This document shows positions 24,367 to 36,389 of a stretch of DNA of 64,000 nt, piece by piece (the stretch's first letter is position 1; each line of letters begins with the position of its first letter). Position numbers and translations under genes: made by a program. The notes below the pieces were generated by a model. It had not been told where the DNA came from. It saw only the letters and a program-made list of their open reading frames with translations, and did not search any database. This stretch comes from Lepeophtheirus salmonis. Lineage: Eukaryota > Arthropoda > Copepoda > Siphonostomatoida > Caligidae. Location of the stretch: the NCBI RefSeq assembly GCF_016086655.4, contig NC_052138.2:7874001-7938000 (forward strand), read 5' to 3'.

Positions 24367-25015
24367 ATGAAGGTAGATCACCAATCAATTACTATTTTCA
24401 ACGATATTAAAAACTAATTTTCCTATTTATTTACAGTCCTTCATTGCCTTGTCCACCCTCATGACCATTGCCTTTGCTGACCACCCAGCACCTGCTCCAT
24501 ACCACCCAGCCCCTGCTCCTTATCACCCAGCTCCATCTTACAAACCCGCTCCTTACCACCCAGCTCCTTCCTACAAAGAAGAGCCTGCAATCTACCAATA
24601 TCAATATGCTGTCAGTGATGAATATGCTGGACTCAACTTTGGAGCTGATGAGGCCCGTGATGGATACTCCACCAATGGAAAGTACTCTGTTGCCCTTCCC
24701 GACGGTCGCATCCAAACCGTGTCCTACAACGTTGCTGATGCTTACTCAGGCTATGTTGCTGACGTTACCTACTCTGGAGAGGCCAAATACGAGCCATACC
24801 ACCCTGCCCCAGCTCCATACAAGGCTGCTCCCGTCTACCACGCTGCTCCAGCTCCATACAAGCCTGCCCCTGTCTACAGGCCAGCTCCTGTATACCACGC
24901 AGCTCCAGCTCCATACAAGCCTGTTCCTGCCTACAAGCCTGTTCCTGCCTACAAGCCTGCTCCCACCTACAGCCCTGCTCCCGCCTACAAGCCTGCTCCA
25001 GTGTACCATTCTTAA
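24367..25015 (+). CDS. RR-type chitin-binding cuticle protein (gene 2)
   Basis: Two exons, 24367-24372 (Met-Lys) and 24437-25015, with a 64-bp phase-0 intron ending in TTTACAG. The product is 194 residues. The signal peptide is residues 1-16 (MKSFIALSTLMTIAFA), and the mature protein begins DHPAPAPYHPAP. Residues 17-53 are PAPYHPAP repeats. Residues 55-114 are an RR chitin-binding domain (EARDGYSTNGKYSVALPDGR and VADAYSGYVADVTY). The rest is APAPYKPAPVY repeats ending in HS. There is no cysteine in the mature protein. It is the best-preserved family member and shares gene structure and promoter with gene 1. Known function of the family is chitin binding in cuticle; which stage or tissue uses it cannot be told here. 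A 193-codon + frame shifted by one and minus frames are antisense or shadow readings of the repeats. Confidence 0.93.
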
Positions 25016-25040
25016 ATATAAGTTAAAACGTATTTATTTA

Positions 25041-25046
25041 AATAAA
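25041..25046 (+). terminator. Poly(A) signal of cuticle gene 2
   Basis: AATAAA starts 26 bases after the stop codon. Confidence 0.6.
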
Positions 25047-26312
25047 TGAATTATATCTTTTTTCAAAAGCACCTATATGACTACTTTTAAAAACCTCATT
25101 GAGATATTTATTCTATATTCCATTGAAATAGGCATAAATTATATTCGAGTACATTTTTTTAAATGATGAGTCACCTTTTAAAGGATGTGCCCGTAGATTT
25201 ATATTTTCTCCCAAAAAGCACAAACTGTCAAAAATAAGTTATTTATTACCAAGCTTAGGTATTCATGTAGATATATATGTATATATAATTTGTTACATTA
25301 TTTTTTTTTTTTCTGCTCAATTTTTCCAAAAATATGACTTTTTAAAGCACATAAGGACAGTATATACATAGCTCTTTAATCTGTACTTATTTAAAAATAA
25401 TGAGGGATTGATACAAAATTATATATAGCCACTCTATCATCATTAGCTTGTACTAACAAAATAGCAAAGGTGATGGTTAATAAATATCGAACTATTAATT
25501 ATTTCCACTAATATTCTAAAAATCAATCTTTAAAAAAAAAAAAACGTAAACGCAAATTAACAATCATGAAATACAAAAAAAGATTAATACAATAGGTGGA
25601 TATTTGTAAATGCACAAAAAGAATTTATCATCATTTATACCCCTCAGAGAAGACACTGTTCTTCTTTTCCAACTTATAAGATGCCCAAACGCTTACTATG
25701 CAACTCCCGGAGTCCATTCAAAAATTCATCAAATCATAGGAGGAACATCTTTCCAGGCCATGGTCATATAAGTTTCTAAAAAAGAACTTTTATTTATATT
25801 TTGTCGAATTATATCAATAGTTGAATGATTTCCGAAAGCAGTTATTCTCTGAGCGAGGTCCAAACTAAAGAAATTAAAGAAGTAATTTTGGTTGGTCAGA
25901 TTGGTCGCCATCATAAGCCAAATATACATTTCCCGGTTCTTGATAGTTCTTCTCCATTCTACTGATAAATTTCTAGAAAGATCAACAAAAATTTTGAGTA
26001 AAATTTCGGGATATACAAAATAGGGGCTGCTCCATCATTAACCTATTTTTCTACTTCTAAAATAGCATTTTCAACTAGTTATGGACTTGCTGTTGCCATA
26101 TACATATAAAATTAAAGGTGTTAACATAGTGTTTTAAAGTTAACTCTTTTTTTTAAAGGTTGAATCTTTCCAAAAAATAGGGGAGTAAATTTTTTGTTTT
26201 TAAAAGTAATAAGACTGAATTTGATTGGTTATATTTTGATTAATTATTGAATACATTACAAATGGGGGAGAAATGAGGAACTTTTCAATTATATACTCGA
26301 TTTAGGTTTGTC
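25047..26312. other. AT-rich spacer, nothing recognised
   Basis: A 66-codon minus frame at 25729-25929 lacks recognisable motifs. (TA)n-like sequence occurs at 25268-25290 and an A13 run near 25531. Confidence 0.35.
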
Positions 26313-29300
26313 CCAAGGTTAATAGAAATACAAGGTTAGACAACAGTTTTCGGGCTTGCTAGAATTTTCAATTTGATGTATCATACCGACTGGTGGGCAA
26401 GAGAGGGAGATTTTGACGTCATAGAGAATAGAAAGGGTACCAAATACAAATTCATAAAAGGCCAAAATTAAGAATTGGGATTACGTTGTGGCCCAATAAA
26501 GAGAAGTTTGGTATTCTTGGAGTGTGATATTATATTTATTTACATTTTACAATAAATATATTATTATTATTACGATAATAAAACCTATTTGCCATTGAGA
26601 AAACATTTAATGTATTCGAGCAATGCAACTGTCAGTTGTGAGTTGCCATTTGTGATTCTCCTAACAACATAATTTATCATCGTTTTCCAAAGGATCCCTT
26701 AAGGAGAAAAAAATGGGAAAGAGCTTTTCATCGGAGGGACCCCTTAGGAAAACACCCTAGAACTTGCGACAAACATTTTGTGGAAAATGCTCATAAAAGG
26801 GATTTAAAAGGTGAATTGCTGGGACTATTTTTAAAAATAAAATTGAAAGAATATGCTATCCCTTCCAGAGGTCTCATACCTGGAGAAGGATTGTATCAAA
26901 CTTCAAGGAAAAAGAAAAGAATTAAGATAGTGGACCATTTGGAAGAAGATTCTAATGAAGTATATTTGGAAACTTTCGAAAAATCATCCCAAACTAATGT
27001 AAAATCAACTCAAACTCTCGTATTAGAAAAGGTTAATGCATCTAAGTAAGCATGTGCATTCCAGATTATACAAATTGGTAGGGCTTCTAATACCAGATAA
27101 GATCCAATCATTCTAGAAATCGAGTTACTAAGGAAACAACATACACATTTATACAAAAAAGTGTAAATCCTTCAATCGCAAAATAGAGTATTAAAATCCA
27201 AATCTAATTTTAAGGAAGCGATGAAAGGAGAACTTAAAAAGAGATTTACTAAATCTCAATGTAAACTCATTATCAGGTGGAAGAGGGTTGGAAAATGGAA
27301 TGAGGAGGATTTTGTTAAAGGGCTGATACTGAAGTATCTTTCCTCAAAAGGCTACCGTTACATTCAATCTAATAGTCTACCTCCGTTTCCTAGTGTAACA
27401 GCCCTCAAACGGTGGATCCAAAATTTTAAAACAGCTCCTAGAATACAATGAAATATTAGTAAAATTTTCACTCAACAAATCAAATCCAACAAAATTCCAG
27501 AACTTATCTGTCTTGTGGTTTGATAAGATGAAGACAAAAGAAGAAGCTTCATACTCTATTCTATACCAAAGAATTTATAGTCCTAAGAAAAATATAAAAG
27601 TATAAAAGGTTAATAACTTACCGCGTTAAGTGCCGATCCTAAACACCCATTGAATATATAAATATTATCAGCTACTCAAGGTTAGTTCTTTTATAATTTG
27701 GGATTATTTGTGTAATACTTTATTTGGAATATTACTCTAGCAAAGAAATAGGATCTGAACACAAATAAATTAACTATTGATAATAGAGTTATTGGGAACT
27801 GTTGAGTGATTATGTGTTTTACAAAAGTGTATAAGATACCTCTTAACTTCTGGAGGAATATATGAATGCTATTGCAATTCCAAAACTGATGTCAGGAATC
27901 CTCTTCTAAACAGCCAAATTGCTTGTCACCATATTGGAATATTACTTTTGCAAAGATATAGGATCTTCACACAAATAAAAGAAATATTAAATATTTGCCA
28001 TACTATCTAATTATAAATTGTTTTACTGAAAATAGTATTTATAATTGAACAAAATATAAATACAATTGTTTTAGCATTGATTGAAACTATAATAAAACAT
28101 AAATGATATTCTTTAAAACTATGAGTTAACCGTTATTTTATTTTCATCTTATTGATTCATTCTGTTTTGTATGACTTAAATGCAGTTGTTCAAAGTTACA
28201 AGGTTAATAATAGTAGTCTCCGGATTCCTTCTCTTTTTTTTTTCTTTTTCAAACCTAGAAGGGTATAGTATGCAAATAAGATGCAAGTCCCATTTTATAT
28301 AGTCCCTGTTTTTAATATACTATTAAATAAAATATAATGCAGTTTCTCTTATACTCAACAGCTACGATATTATCTTAGTACTAGTAAAATAAGTAAAGTA
28401 AGTACTCATCCATTTAAGTAATGGAAATAATAAAAATAATTTTAACGATTAATTATTATAATTCATTTCTTACTTTTTAGATTATGTTTGTTTGTGGGGT
28501 GATTAGTCCTTGGAAGTAACAAATATTTTTTGATTGTCCAGTAAATTTGGATACAAAGAAGGATATTCTCCAGAGCATGATAAATGTAATTGGAACAATG
28601 AAGCAAATTAAGAGAAATAAAATGGTCAAGTGGTGTTGCCTAAGTCATCTGCTTTGAAGCCCTACCAAAAGGGCATAATTATTTCTTCAAAATCTTTGAT
28701 ATCATTTTGTCAATACATAAATAATGAAATTGGCCTTCCATATATATATTGACATCTATTTTTGTTTTACAAGAATAAGATATTTCGGACGAACCCACTC
28801 TCATCTAAATGCGGTAGAGGCCATAGATCAATTTCGGATACTCGTAATAAGTGGCTCAGAAAAGATGGTTGTCGAGAATGCTCCCGTCAGATCTGAAGGA
28901 GAACAATATTTTGTTTCTATGTTTCAACAAATTACAGGTTGTAGTATCACAAATTTTCTCAAGACTTTGACGAAATGATTTATCCTCAAATCTTTAAAAA
29001 TGAGATTAAGGAAGATATAAATAATGATTAAAATACAAAGGAACCACCATATAATGATTTACATCTTCGTAAAATCGGTGAAGTTGAAGGATTTATATAT
29101 GTTGTTGGATAAATGGCCAAATCATTACATCAAAAATATCCCATTCTGAGGGTATAATACATCCAGCATCCAAGTTCCTCCAAGTCCATGGCTTAAAACG
29201 TTGTCCAGAGGTGACTGCTTCAACCATCAGAATCTTTTTTGGAATTTTGCAAAAAATGGAGCAGCATTTCATTAAGTTTGATTGGAACTTTTTTGATACA

Positions 29301-30498
29301 CAGGATGGATCGACCCATCAGTATAACTTGTGGAAAAGTATCATAAGAAAGATTATGAAGTTATAAAAAAATTTCGCAATCGTACATTCATTAGACTAAA
29401 GTATATTAATATTGTAAACAAAAGTAGCATAAAAGTAAAATAGCAAGTAACATGCAAAAAACTGCTCATTTCATTAGTTAAATAATAGAAACGGAAATTA
29501 TATATTTTTTTTTGCGGCTCATAATTTTATTTGAAACAATAAACATTCGAAATGTGAGTGCCTGTGCTCCAGCTAAGTCTAGAAACCATGTCAAGCAATT
29601 CCTTGGAAATGGGATGGCCAACATTTTTTTCAAAATAAAAGAGTTTGTCTTTGGTATTTAACTCAGGCGTCATGCAATTGGGAGCGAAGTTTTCTTCTTG
29701 TGTCAAATCCACAAAGAGTCAATAGGGAAACTGTTTGACTGTGGATGAATCAGTTCTATTTCAATAAAATATTTGTTATAAGCTACTTAAGTTTAATTAA
29801 ATCATTACATAACAATGAATTTTATGATTTTTTTAAAGTCCATGATCCTTATATGTAATTATGTTCCACTTTATCACAATAACCTATTCTTTAATGCCGG
29901 AGTGACGAAGTAACACGATCTTTTGTTAGATTGAATTCCACACATTTTCCAAGGAGTCTTCATCTAGTATGTCCTATTTGATGAAGAATGATTATGATAA
30001 TTTATAGCCATCCTAAAAAATGACAGTCAATACAAAAAACATTTAAGTAACTACAATATATATGGATTGAATATATTGTTCTTGGATTGAATGATAGAAT
30101 TGATGATGACAAGGCTGAAAAGTTAACACAGAATAAATAATGAGTCTTCAACTTAATTTTCCTTATGAATTTGAGTAAAAATCCGACAATCTTCTTCATT
30201 CCTCGCTGTAGTCCACTATGACAAATGGATCCTCTTGAGAAACAACTGATACTTAGCTACACATGTTTCACTACGACGTGGAAGATCCTCAATGGGGTTG
30301 AACGTCTTTGAATAAAATGAATACCTCATCAAATAATAGAATCAAGAATGTAAATTGTTTTTTTTTCTATACGATGGAAAATGTAAACAAAACACGCAAC
30401 CACTCATACACTATGACGTCACTATTAAAACCGTGGTGGAAGTCAAACATAAGTCGTAAACAAGTCATGGTATACCCTTGTATTTCTATTAACCTTGG
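26313..30498 (+). mobile_element. P-element-like DNA transposon, ~4.2 kb
   Basis: Perfect 23-bp inverted repeats bound the element: left 26313-26335 (CCAAGGTTAATAGAAATACA and three more bases) and right 30476-30498. A second perfect inverted pair of 11 bp, TGACGTCATAG at 26414-26424 and CTATGACGTCA at 30411-30421, lies about 100 and 80 bp inside the ends. Drosophila P elements have the same two-tier layout (31-bp terminal plus 11-bp internal repeats). A degraded THAP-type P transposase lies between them. The flanks GTTTGTCC (26306-26313, sharing one base with the left repeat) and AGTTGTCC (30499-30506) could be a diverged 8-bp target duplication, the size P elements make. The transposase is broken, but the ends look intact. 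Confidence 0.75.
26623..29400 (+). pseudogene. P-element/THAP9-like transposase pseudogene
   Basis: The THAP zinc finger reads CDSPNNIIYHRFPKDPLRRK, then WERAF and C-D-K-H-F, with Cys codons at 26651 and 26765 and the His three residues on; AIPS stands where the family has AVPS/T. A frameshift near 26650 separates it from an upstream ATG at 26623. At 27117-27240 there is a coiled coil (EIELLRKQHTHLYKKV), and at 27221-27451 a block KGELKKRFTKSQCKLI..RWKRVGKWNEEDFV typical of P/THAP9 proteins. RNase-H-like remnants follow: LWFDKMKTKEEASYSILYQR (about 27510), SPWKQQIFFDCPVNLDTK (about 28510), YFGRTHSHLNAVEAIDQFR (about 28780), IGEVEGFIYVVG (about 29080) and RTFIRLKYIN (about 29380). Some gaps may be introns: GTAAGC at 27046 is a donor-like site. 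Stops and frame changes show decay. P transposases cut and paste elements using GTP as cofactor. Confidence 0.75.
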
Positions 30499-32034
30499 AG
30501 TTGTCCCACATTTGAGATAACATGTGTTTAGTCAACGTATTACATGCTACACTTTGTCTTCATGTATCAAACTCCTTCAATCTCGTTTTACAAACGTTGT
30601 CTTATATGGGACGAATATAATTACTTTTGAATTTTTTAAACTTAAATAGAATGTCTTAAATACATAAATATATTTTTTTTTGGGGACTAAGGCAAAAAAA
30701 GTTACATATAAGGGATAAACTATATATTTAATTTGCCAAATAGTTGTGTGTCGAGTAATAATAACTATATTTACATCCTTAAAATATTGCCGTTAATATT
30801 CGCTAAGAACTATTTTACAAATATATGCACGATGAACGATTACTGTGAATATATGGTTTGATTTAGAAGATGAATAAAAGACATGATCATTCAGAGATTG
30901 AAATACCTAATGATTTCCTTAAAATCAATATTTTGCGAGAGTTGCCGCTCTGGAGGTACAATTATAGGCCACACAAGTTGTTATGTTTAATGTTGGACTA
31001 TACATATATCTTATTTAAAAAATGTACGTGTGTGGTGAAGCTCTGTGGGTTGATGTGAAGTAATGACAAATGTGATCCAAATTATGTCTTTAATTCGAAA
31101 AAATCTGATATCAAAATTTTTGTTTAGTATCATTCCACCTACTTTTTCTTTATAGCATTTTGCCACCTGGTTTACAGCTTTGAATAATATTATACTGGTT
31201 GTGTGATGGAGATTTGAATTTATTACAGGATCCTCAAAAATCCCTTGTAATAGAGGTAAAAAATCCAAATAATTGCCCATATGGGCATGTATAACACCCA
31301 TGCAAGTACCCATCCTACTAAGGTAAGCTCATAAAGTATTCGCTTTAAGCAGCTCCCTTGGGGAGTGTTAAATGAGCATTACATTTATTGTATAAGAGAC
31401 ACTATGTGTTATTAATATTTGACTCCAACAGCACTATTTGTAATAATAAGAATACAAAAAAAAGAATGCATCGGATATTTTAATGGTAAATTATGTTATC
31501 CAATGTTTTTAATTTATGGCTATTTTATTATTTATTGGTTCATATCTTAGCGTTTATTGATGCATTTAAATGCAGTTATCCAAACATATTAGAACAAGAC
31601 AGTTCACTACAAAGTTTGTATCTTTCATTCAATTTATGCATTTACATATTAACATGTATTTTACTCAATCCGATTGATTGATTAGTTGTCCTTCCTAAAA
31701 AAAATCGTGAAGGATGACCTAATAAGGGATTCCCTAAAAGGGTTTATTCTTCATAAGACAAGTCTGATTACATTCTATGTGGGTAGAAAAAAAAACATAC
31801 ATTTCAACTCCTAAGACTAATACATACAAGAATTCAATCAAAATTTTGTAATCAGCTGTCGATCTTGTCTGCTTCTTTTCCCCTGATTAAATCTTTAAAA
31901 TAAAGTAGCGATTTCGATTGTTAACTTAAGTATATTCCTGCCAATATTTAGGATTAATTTCAAAACTAGATATTTTGAATAAGGAATTTTAACCACTTTA
32001 ATTTTTAAAAAAACAGGGGACTTACACATGCCTA
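30499..32034. other. Spacer with one unrecognised 100-codon minus frame
   Basis: The minus frame at 31011-31313 stays open for 100 codons (begins MGTCMGVIHAHMGNYLDF). It has no motif I recognise and may be chance or a transposon fragment. The rest is AT-rich. Confidence 0.25.
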
Positions 32035-32510
32035 AGCTTTTACATGTGTTGGTATATAAACTTTGATAATTGTCTTGATGCGCCGCTGGAAGCTCTGGCT
32101 AGTGGTAATAATGTAGTTGTTGCTGATGCAGTTCCAATACTCATCAATAGAAGTCTTGCGAGCTTATAAACTCGATTCCTTTGTCCAGTAGGCAGGCCCT
32201 GGTCTCGATATGCACCCGGAACGAACAATCGAACAGGACGGCATATGGAGGTCGCATTGTTTTTGGTCAGAATGGAATGTTGGTCTCCAAAAAGGACTGT
32301 GTAACTGTTTGTGCGGGTTTACCATTTCGCTTAAGCTCGCCTCGATGTCATTGCGGCATTAATGACCTTCTTGACGTTGTAAGTAGTCTGACTGCATGCC
32401 TCAATCAAGTTTCGGATTTCTCGTGGTGTGAGTTCTGCATGAAGTAGAGTAGTAATCTTAATTCTTTGGTCTCTTTGTAAGGCCATTTGATGGTTCATTG
32501 TATTAATTTT
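32035..32510 (-). mobile_element. mariner remnant (HTH and C-terminus, core deleted)
   Basis: On the minus strand, 32502-32340 encodes a well-preserved mariner HTH (MALQRDQRIKITTLLHAELT and TTYNVKKVI). After a deletion of the catalytic core, HIETRACLLDKGIEFIS and then KTSIDEYWNCIS..IITTSQSFQRRIKTIIK (32165-32050) match the mariner C-terminus. The order is correct for one internally deleted copy. Terminal repeats could not be paired. Confidence 0.75.
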
Positions 32511-33909
32511 CTTGGAGGGGGTGTCAATACACACAGTTTGGTAGCTGGGGGGAGGAATGATCCATTCCTCTCATTTGTTTTTTTCATTCCTTTCCTTTAT
32601 AGGTGTCCAAATTTCAACTCATATCTTATGATAACATAGCTTACAGCTTTTTTTTCTTATGTTCCTTGAATTGATCAGATGTAGTTGTACTGATAAAGAA
32701 ATTTGATGCCCATAATACAGGTCTTGCTGGTATGTAAAAATAAAATAAACGTGGTAATCCTTACAATTTGAAGAATGCTTGGGAGGAGAACAGTTAACTG
32801 TCAGGACGTTTCATTATATCAGCTGCTCCCAGTCCTGAGACGAAGGAACACAAATCCAACTCCGTAATTAACAAGAACATAAAAGCTATAATTACTCCGA
32901 TTTTGATCTAAAATTATATTCCGAGTTCAACAATGACCTACACTCATAAATCCCATTATTTATCTTCGTCTTTCTTGATCACAGGTATTAGTTATTACTT
33001 TATACTTAGAGTTTCTGTCTTTAAGGACTAAATAATAATCATAATAGCTTTCAAAAAAAAAATATGTTCAGATTTCCAAATAGGAAAAGCCGCTCTCCTT
33101 TCTAGAACATATTTTGTACACCTCTACCTACGAAAAAAGTGTTCATAAGTTTTTTTGTTTTTTTTAAGAGTCAGAGTCAAATATCCAATTTTTAAGTTTT
33201 TTTGAAAAAATTTCATATAAATAACATACTTTTGCTAAAAGTCAAGCCAACAGTCTCAACGATATAATTTAGATAAAATATTTAACAATAAAACAAGTCA
33301 TATATTATGTTTTTTTATTGGGCGGGTCAATCTCGATTAATGTCCCCTCAAATTATATGCTAGAACCATAAAATTGTTGAATCTTTATGATAATTTGCTC
33401 GTTCATGCAACATCCATCTAATATTTGATTTGTCAGTGGTTTTTTTAAAAACAAATGTAGAAGTATATTGTACGCTATGTACATTGTGCAATATAGAGAC
33501 TACTATAACATCTTACAATGCATATCAAAAAACAATAATAACACACTTCAAATGAACAACAACATCAAAATAATATATTTATATATGAATAAATAAATCT
33601 CTAACTAAAAATGTTAGATTTTTTACCAAAAAAATAGTTTTTGACGATACATATGAGATGGTCATTAATTCAATTGCAGATTTTCAAAATATTACTTATT
33701 GTCCGACATTTTCTTTTGACCAGGAGTCCAAGTGATGAAAATTATAATTTTAGGATCAATTGAGTCACGGCCTCCACCTCTGATATGTTATCATCAGATT
33801 TTTTGTACTTATTCATGACATAAGAGATAGGGACTAGCCTTAGAGATAGACACACATAGAAGAAGTGGCAATACGTCAGAATTAGACCACAATAGATCTT
33901 AGGTATGTG
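32511..33909. other. AT-rich spacer, nothing recognised
   Basis: No frames over 60 codons beyond the mariner, and no repeat partner was recognised. Confidence 0.35.
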
Positions 33910-34100
33910 TCAGGCTTGCGGAGTTGAAAGTCGTTGGAGTCGCATACTATTGCTAGAAGTCCGAGTCGAATTCAGTCTTAGAATTTTATATATTTGGAGT
34001 ATGAGCTAACGTTGCATAATTTGAAATAGGGAGAGTTGGAAGCAGGGCTGAAGAGTTGGTAAACTAAATGCCCGAGTCTGACTCCAACACACAAGCTTTT
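33910..34100. repeat. Decayed GGAGTCG-type simple repeat
   Basis: Variants of GAGTTG, GGAGTCG, GAGTCGAA and GAGTCTGACTCC recur irregularly. This looks like an old 'ggagtcggagtc' minisatellite. Confidence 0.45.
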
Positions 34101-35326
34101 AATAATATATATATATTATACCCTATATTAGTACTATTGAGTCAATTGAGTCTAGAAACTATAAATATAGATCTGATTTATACTTATGGTAGATATTAGT
34201 TATATAAAGTATATAATTATGCCATGTATAAAAAAATATTTGGAATATAGGATATTCAACAAGATGAACAACAAATGAAATGGATCAAAATATATCGATT
34301 GCTAATTCATTCCTAAGTTTCGGGACATAAATTATGTCCTCGTAACCAAGGAGCATCTATTTAAACAGCCTCTCACTGCAATGTTACAGTTTACACTGAT
34401 GATGTTGACTATTCACAAGACTAAGTAATGCACTAACATGGCTAGTAGTTCTGTTTTACCCAACATAATAATTTGGAGATGTTCGGGAATTGGGATTATA
34501 TAGACTATTAAGCACGTTTGAAATTTTTGAAGTAAAGGTATAAAGTCAATGTCTCAGTCTTGTTCACACTTTTTCTCCTCTACGTTTTTCTCTCTCAGTG
34601 GGATTTGTTTCACAAACAACTCCAAATTAACAGCGTATATCCACTGACACAAAAAATAAACTGTGTCTTTTTGTCATCTGTCAATTTGTTTATTCTTTAG
34701 TGTTGACGATATTGAATTGAATATAGGTTTAATTCAAATTATATCTTGTTAATCCATAAATTCCTTACTATTCAATACAGTTTAGCATCAGAAATGTTTC
34801 ATCAGGTGATGAGAGACGCTAGTATCGCCGTAACGACTCGCATGATTTAAAACTATGATTAACTCTGAAAAAATAAAGAAACGTCTAAAATTTAAAGTAA
34901 ACGATAATTGTATGTCACAAGAAAATTATCCATGCAAAAAAATAGCTTTCCTGTAGATTCATGTGGAAATAACTATACAAGGATTTTGTTTTAAGTATTG
35001 AATTACCTATAGAGCTTCATGATAAACAAATATGATAAAATTATTGTAATTTTTGCAAATGCTTTAAATTGTTTTCCTCCCTTATAAAAAGAAAAATGAA
35101 TGTGACTATGAATTGAATGAAGCAGATGATGAGTTATGACAAGTAATAAAAATACTTATATACTGGATGCATAGTTGTGCACTTTTTATAGAGATAATAA
35201 CTTTTAAATTTCCCGCGTTTCATAAAAAGGGAGAAATAACAAAAAGTCACTTTCCTTTTAGGTGTTTATTGAAGAACTAAAATCAGCTGTCGGTCTTTTA
35301 GGAGTTCCAAATACAGAAATGGAAAA
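34101..35326. other. AT-rich spacer, nothing recognised
   Basis: It contains (TA)n near 34107-34120. No gene-like frame was seen. Confidence 0.35.
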
Positions 35327-35526
35327 AAAATTGTTGAACTCATCAAAGCCGGTATAACCCTTCCACGATTTTACATTACTTTGAGATCAGTAGGACCACT
35401 TAATACAACCCCCAAAAGCTCTATAAAAAACCGAATTCTTTCTCGATCGTCACAGGTCGTGAATACCAAAATTAGTCCACACAGAGAGCCAAATAAGGAG
35501 TGCCTTGTCAATCATTTCCTATATTA
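35327..35526 (+). mobile_element. mariner N-terminal (HTH) fragment
   Basis: One frame stays open without a start codon and reads KKIVELIKAGITLPRFYITL, then SSIKNRILSRSSQVVNTKIS, ending at a TAG. Position and spacing match the mariner HTH and the linker before the catalytic domain (family: VELFKAG..L..I..TL). The rest of the transposase is missing. No ends were found. Confidence 0.5.
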
Positions 35527-36389
35527 GTTTAAACATTTTGTACCTTCTTAGTTCATATACTATTCAGACTGTGTATTAAAATTAAACTATTTAATATATT
35601 CTTTTTAAATTATACTTCTTCCCGAATCACCTGTATTTTATTCCTTTTACCCGAAATAAGTTATAATATACATTATCCTTAATTTTTCCGGATTTAAAAT
35701 CCCCCCTGTCTTTGGGGTAACAGTTGAAGATAATGATGTAGTTAAATAATATATTTAAGCTCCTTTTTCCTTATTTTTTTTTTTTTTTTTGAAGAATCCA
35801 ATAAAAATCATAAAAATCGTTATGTTAGTCTTTAGCAAGAAAGACTGTAGGGTTAATCGTCTATTCTCAATGACAAAGAGAATCAAGTACATTGATTAAT
35901 AATTTATAATAATGGACTGCAATATCAATACTATTGAATTATCATTCTCTTCCTACATAAGTTTATCACTTCTTTCTACATATGTGTGACATGTACTACT
36001 TCACAAATAAAGTAGATAAATGATATGATGAATCAAACCATTAATCAAGTCTGTGTAATACACCTTAAATGTTTAGTACATAAATATTTAAATGGTTTAT
36101 TTTTAAATCAGAAGCTTGAGGATGGTTCTATAAACAAAAACCCTCGTTATCAGAGTAGAAAACCCATGTGCAGACTATCTCTTTAAAGACCATTTAAAAA
36201 ATTAAATAGTTAATAAAGCAAAATATTTGGAATTTGACTTAATTGGGGGCTTCGATTAAATATGGAAAGTTTTGATTTATAAAATATCAAAAGCTTTTTA
36301 TTTTGGTGGAGGATTTTTCCCCCTGGAAGTTTTTGTCTTGATATCATTGAAGAAATTGGGATTCGAATCCCTACAAATTATTCATCCTG
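35527..36389. other. AT-rich spacer, nothing recognised
   Basis: A T-run is present at about 35773-35790. The palindromic GGGATTCGAATCCC at 36358 resembles a T-arm, but no tRNA fits. Confidence 0.3.

Noticed and set aside
24468..25049. 193-codon + strand frame overlapping cuticle gene 2
   Set aside because: It is a +1-type shadow of the real gene (Leu/Thr/Pro-rich translation); the true frame has signal peptide, RR domain and splice site.
31011..31313. 100-codon minus-strand frame as a gene
   Set aside because: No start context, splice signals, domain or repeat relationship; a frame of this length can arise by chance in 64 kb. Mentioned only as part of its spacer.
36355..36375. Palindromic GGGATTCGAATCCC as a tRNA T-arm
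   Set aside because: There is no cloverleaf around it, and it lies directly beside a mariner end.
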